A DNA stretch of 17,111 nt from Collinsella aerofaciens (lineage in GTDB: Bacteria > Actinomycetota > Coriobacteriia > Coriobacteriales > Coriobacteriaceae). This document shows positions 14,622 through 17,111 of the stretch, piece after piece; position 1 is the first letter of the stretch, and each line of letters begins with the position of its first letter. The notes under the pieces are model-generated. The model had not been told where the DNA came from. It worked only from the letters and a program-made list of their open reading frames with translations, and ran no database searches. The translations under genes were made by a program, and so were the position numbers. The stretch covers positions 1 to 17,111 of the forward strand of contig JAJXHK010000041.1 of NCBI GenBank assembly GCA_021639365.1. The letters are read 5' to 3'.

Positions 14622-16097
14622 CTACAGCGCCATCGTGCGGGCGCGGTCAATGCGCGCCAGGCAGTCGTCACGACCGACGAGCGCCATGGTCTCGCCCAGC
14701 GGAGGGCTCACCATGTTGCCGCAGACGGAGACGCGCACGGCCTGGAACACCACGCGCTTCTTGAGGTCCATCTGCTCAGGCAGCGGCTCAAGCGCGGCGT
14801 CGATGTTGGCAGCCGTCCACTCGTTCACACCCTCGAGCGCGGCCTTGGCGGCATCAAGAATGGCACCCATGCCCTCCTTGGCCAGGCCCTTGTTGACGGA
14901 TTTCTCGTCATACTCGAGCGTCTCTGCCGTAGCGAAGATGGGAGCGGCGACGGTCACGGCGTCGGCCGGCATCTTGGTGCGCGGCTTGACAATGGCGGCA
15001 AGCGCGTCTATCCAATCCTCGCCGTACTCGACATTACCCTCGATGAGACCCGCCTCATGCAGCTCGGGGACCATGATCTCGTCGGCAAACTGAGCATCGG
15101 ACATGCCGTTGATGTACTCGGCATTGACCCAGTCGAGCTTCTTGGGGTCGAAGGTCGCCGGGTTCTTGGAGATGCGGTCGAGCGAGAACTTGCTGGCCAG
15201 GACATCGCGCGGGATGATCGTGGTCTCGCCGTCGAGCGACCAGCCGAGCAGCGCCAGGTAGTTGACGAAGGCGTCGGACAGGTAACCGGCGTCGCGGTAC
15301 TCCTCCACCGAGGTGGCGCCGTGGCGCTTGGAGAGCTTCTTGCCGTCGGCACCCAAGATCATGGAGATGTGGGCGAACGTAGGCACGGGCGCGCCGAGGG
15401 CCTCGTAAACCATGACCTGACGCGGGGTGTTGGACAGGTGGTCGTCGCCGCGGATGACATGGGTAATCTTCATCATGGCGTCGTCGACGACAGTCGCGAA
15501 GTTGTACGTGGGCGTGCCATCGGAGCGGAAGATGACAAAGTCGTCGAGCTCCTTGGCGTCGAAGGTCACCTCGCCGTGGACGGCGTCGTGGATGACGACG
15601 TCTCCGCGGTCCTCGGGCACCTTGATGCGCAGGACGTAGGACTCGCCGGCCTCGATGCGGCGGCGGGCCTCCTCGGGATCAAGATCGCGGCAACGGCGCT
15701 GATAGCCCTGGAAGGGGTCCTTGCGCTCCTGCGCGGCCTTGCGGTCGGCGTCGAGCTGCTCCTTGGTGCAGAAGCAGGGATAGGCCTTGCCCTCGTCCCA
15801 GAGCTTCTGGGCGGCCTGCTTGTACAGGTCCAGGCGCTCGGTCTGGGCGTAGGGGCCAAAGTCGCCGCCTACCTCGGGACCCTCGTCCCAGTCCAGGCCA
15901 AGCCAACGCATGGCGCGCAGGATGATCTGCGTGTTCTCGTCGGTGGAGCGGGTGGGGTCGGTGTCGTCGATGCGCAGGATGAACGTGCCGCCGTTTGCGC
16001 GGGCAAAAGCCCAGTTATAGATAGCGGTGCGGGCGCCGCCGATGTGCAGCTTGCCCGTGGGTGAGGGTGCAAAGCGGACGCGAACGTCTGATGCCAT
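14622..16097 (-). CDS. gltX: Glutamyl-tRNA synthetase
   Basis: A 491-residue class I aminoacyl-tRNA synthetase that charges tRNA(Glu). It starts MASDVRVRFAPSPTGKLHIGG, with the HIGH-type motif HIGG at residues 18-21 and the KLSKR (KMSKS-type) motif at 254-258. C-terminal helices form the anticodon-binding region. Whether it is discriminating, or also charges tRNA(Gln) for GatCAB conversion, cannot be read from the sequence. The frame is open to 16187, but ATG at 16097 is chosen because GAGGAG lies 6 nt upstream and family members begin there. It has its own terminator, a possible -10 box upstream, and is divergent from metK. Confidence 0.95.
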   Translation of the reverse strand: MASDVRVRFAPSPTGKLHIGGARTAIYNWAFARANGGTFILRIDDTDPTRSTDENTQIILRAMRWLGLDWDEGPEVGGDFGPYAQTERLDLYKQAAQKLWDEGKAYPCFCTKEQLDADRKAAQERKDPFQGYQRRCRDLDPEEARRRIEAGESYVLRIKVPEDRGDVVIHDAVHGEVTFDAKELDDFVIFRSDGTPTYNFATVVDDAMMKITHVIRGDDHLSNTPRQVMVYEALGAPVPTFAHISMILGADGKKLSKRHGATSVEEYRDAGYLSDAFVNYLALLGWSLDGETTIIPRDVLASKFSLDRISKNPATFDPKKLDWVNAEYINGMSDAQFADEIMVPELHEAGLIEGNVEYGEDWIDALAAIVKPRTKMPADAVTVAAPIFATAETLEYDEKSVNKGLAKEGMGAILDAAKAALEGVNEWTAANIDAALEPLPEQMDLKKRVVFQAVRVSVCGNMVSPPLGETMALVGRDDCLARIDRARTMAL

Positions 16098-16103
16098 GGA
16101 AAT

Positions 16104-16109
16104 CTCCTC
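16104..16109 (-). promoter_or_regulatory. gltX Shine-Dalgarno, decides the start
   Basis: GAGGAG on the minus strand, 6 nt upstream of the ATG at 16097. The longer frame beginning at 16187 would add 30 residues unlike any GluRS N-terminus. Confidence 0.8.
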
Positions 16110-16137
16110 GATTGCAGGATGGATGTCTAACCGCATC

Positions 16138-16143
16138 AGTATA
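16138..16143 (-). promoter_or_regulatory. Possible -10 box of gltX
   Basis: TATACT on the minus strand, about 40 nt upstream of the ATG. A TTGTGC lies 19 nt further upstream, a loose -35 with long spacing. Confidence 0.4.
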
Positions 16144-16181
16144 AAGCAACAAAGCAACCTCCGCACAAAGGGCACCGACCC

Positions 16182-16265
16182 ACTCATTGGGGACAGACTT
16201 AAATGAGTAGCCTTAAACTAAGAATGTCCCCAGCGACTGGTCATTTAAGTCTGTCCCCAATGAGT
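16182..16265. repeat. Inverted repeat C between gltX and metK (REP-doublet-like)
   Basis: The arms 16182-16206 and 16241-16265 are a perfect 25-bp inverted repeat containing GGGGACAGACTT. The left arm can also fold on itself, ACTCATT (16182-16188) with AATGAGT (16202-16208), exposing GGGGACA in its loop. The right arm does so with 5 bp (TCATT/AATGA). The 34-nt centre holds a further TGTCCCC (16225-16231). A short outer pairing, CCGCAC (16161-16166) with GTGCGG (16268-16273), could extend the structure. It lies between two divergent genes and upstream of both predicted -10 boxes. Confidence 0.9.
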
Positions 16266-16301
16266 AGGTGCGGAAAGGGTGTGAATGTTTGATTTACGCG
16301 C

Positions 16302-16307
16302 TATGAT
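16302..16307 (+). promoter_or_regulatory. Possible -10 box of metK
   Basis: TATGAT matches five of six sigma-A -10 bases. No good -35 lies at normal spacing. It would start transcription near 16313-16315 and give a leader of about 60 nt. Confidence 0.4.
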
Positions 16308-16325
16308 GTGCCCTTGCATAGAGAG

Positions 16326-16352
16326 CCCGGCGGAATGGTAACGGTCGCCGGG
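16326..16352 (+). promoter_or_regulatory. metK leader hairpin
   Basis: A perfect 7-bp stem CCCGGCG/CGCCGGG (16326-16332 with 16346-16352) has a 13-nt loop and is followed by ACACGTTTTT, then the metK Shine-Dalgarno (GAAAGGA, 16363-16369). It could act as an attenuator or be part of a SAM-responsive leader. Upstream GTGCCCTT (16308-16315) could pair with the Shine-Dalgarno AAGGAC. Confidence 0.4.
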
Positions 16353-16374
16353 ACACGTTTTTGAAAGGACAATC

Positions 16375-17111
16375 ATGTCAGAAGAACTTCGTTCCATCCC
16401 ACCCCAACACGGGTCCTTTGTTTTTACGTCGGAGTCGGTGACCGAAGGTCATCCCGATAAGATCGCTGACCAGATCAGCGACGCCGTCCTCGACGCAATC
16501 CTCGCCAAAGAAATAGAGCTCCAGGAGCAGGGCTACATCGCCCCCAACGGCGTGCCCGCCAACGTGGAGAACGTCCGCTGCGCCTGCGAGACCCTCGTGA
16601 CCACCGGCACCGTCATCGTCGCCGGCGAGATTCGCACCCAGGCCTACGTCGACGTACAGGAAATCGCCCGCGGCGTTATCCGTCGCATTGGCTACAACCG
16701 TGCCAAGTTCGGTTTTGACTGCGACACCTGCGGCGTTATGAGCCTTATCCACGAGCAGTCGCCCGATATCGCCCAGGGCGTCGACGAGTCCTTTGAGACC
16801 CAGACCGGCGCTACCACCGACCCGATCGACCTGATCGGCGCCGGCGACCAGGGCATGATGTTCGGTTATGCCTCCAACGAGACCAAGACCCTCATGCCCA
16901 TGCCGCACTACCTGGCAAGCCGCTTGGCCGAGCGCCTGGCCGCCGTGCGTCACGACGGTACCCTCGCCTATCTGCGTCCCGACGGCAAGACCCAGGTCAC
17001 CGTGCGCTACGAGGAAGGCAAGCCCGTCGAGGTCACGACCATCGTCATCTCCACGCAGCACGCCGCCGAGATCGAGGACATGGGCAAGATCAAGGCCGAC
17101 CTCATCGAGCA
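16375..17111 (+). CDS. metK: S-adenosylmethionine synthetase (3' truncated by window end)
   Basis: The first 245 residues of a protein that is normally about 385-400 residues. It makes S-adenosylmethionine from methionine and ATP. The N-terminal domain carries SESVTEGHPDKIADQISDAV with His26, Asp28 and Lys29, which serve in ATP and substrate binding. ATGT TDPIDLIGAGDQG (the GAGDQGMMFGYA signature at residues 155-166) marks the second conserved motif. The frame is open to the last base of the window. GAAAGGA upstream of the ATG supports the start. It is divergent from gltX. SAM from this enzyme would also serve RsmB, encoded nearby, though that link is only general. Confidence 0.95.
   Translation, partial: MSEELRSIPPQHGSFVFTSESVTEGHPDKIADQISDAVLDAILAKEIELQEQGYIAPNGVPANVENVRCACETLVTTGTVIVAGEIRTQAYVDVQEIARGVIRRIGYNRAKFGFDCDTCGVMSLIHEQSPDIAQGVDESFETQTGATTDPIDLIGAGDQGMMFGYASNETKTLMPMPHYLASRLAERLAAVRHDGTLAYLRPDGKTQVTVRYEEGKPVEVTTIVISTQHAAEIEDMGKIKADLIE

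Noticed and set aside
14463..16064. A 533-codon plus-strand frame over gltX
   Set aside because: It is an antisense shadow of gltX beginning inside hairpin D; its composition (Val/Leu/Gly/Asp/His-rich) is typical of such shadows.
16098..16187. Extended gltX N-terminus starting at 16187
   Set aside because: It adds 30 residues not found on GluRS and reaches the edge of hairpin C; GAGGAG clearly marks 16097.
3416..16265. The long hairpins as intrinsic terminators
   Set aside because: They lack T runs after the stem and are far longer than terminators; proper terminators are separately present at 3383-3411 and 14566-14598.
16378..17061. A 227-codon minus-strand frame at the right end
   Set aside because: It is antisense to metK, whose SESVTEGHPDK and GAGDQG signatures are unambiguous on the plus strand.

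Overview
The window is GC-rich bacterial chromosome whose gene set and protein sequences look like a gut Coriobacteriia (Actinomycetota), most likely Collinsella or a close relative. This is an inference from recognised protein families, the GlgD-type glycogen regulatory subunit in a high-GC host, and the style of the intergenic hairpins; no database search was possible.

Layout. The left third (2-6954, + strand) is a glycogen/alpha-glucan block: the 3' part of glgD, glgA with an unusual ~286-residue Ala/Lys/Thr-rich tail, and a 1098-residue fusion of a GH13 amylase-type hydrolase with a GH77 4-alpha-glucanotransferase. Together they would build glycogen from ADP-glucose and remodel or degrade alpha-1,4/1,6 glucans. 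A small FmdB-type zinc-ribbon gene (7043-7279, +) follows. An IS3-family element (7372-8670) lies between it and the next block. The minus-strand block then reads gltX - priA - def - fmt - rsmB (16097 down to 8723): glutamyl-tRNA synthetase, the replication-restart helicase, peptide deformylase, Met-tRNA formyltransferase and a 16S rRNA m5C methyltransferase, i.e. mostly translation initiation and maturation functions. fmt and rsmB overlap by ATGA and priA and def are 18 bp apart, so they are probably co-transcribed in parts. metK (16375 to the end, +, cut by the window) is divergent from gltX.

What stands out is the intergenic DNA. Four long, nearly perfect inverted repeats (3416-3510, 11258-11394, 14443-14546, 16182-16265) sit just outside genes. 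Three share an outer GGGACA/TGTCCC element, and in those three each arm can also fold on itself, which is the architecture of REP doublets (REPIN/BIME). A fifth hairpin can be reconstructed around the IS: the IS3-family element has perfect 12-bp ends and a 3-bp GTT duplication, and taking it out restores a 21-nt-armed palindrome immediately after rsmB. This parallels the established behaviour of IS1397/ISKpn1 (IS3 family), which insert into palindromic units of enterobacteria. The other notable items are the histone-H1-like tail on glycogen synthase and a structured metK leader whose start region could pair with its own Shine-Dalgarno sequence.

No tRNA, rRNA, CRISPR array, prophage gene or RAYT (Y1) transposase is visible in the window.
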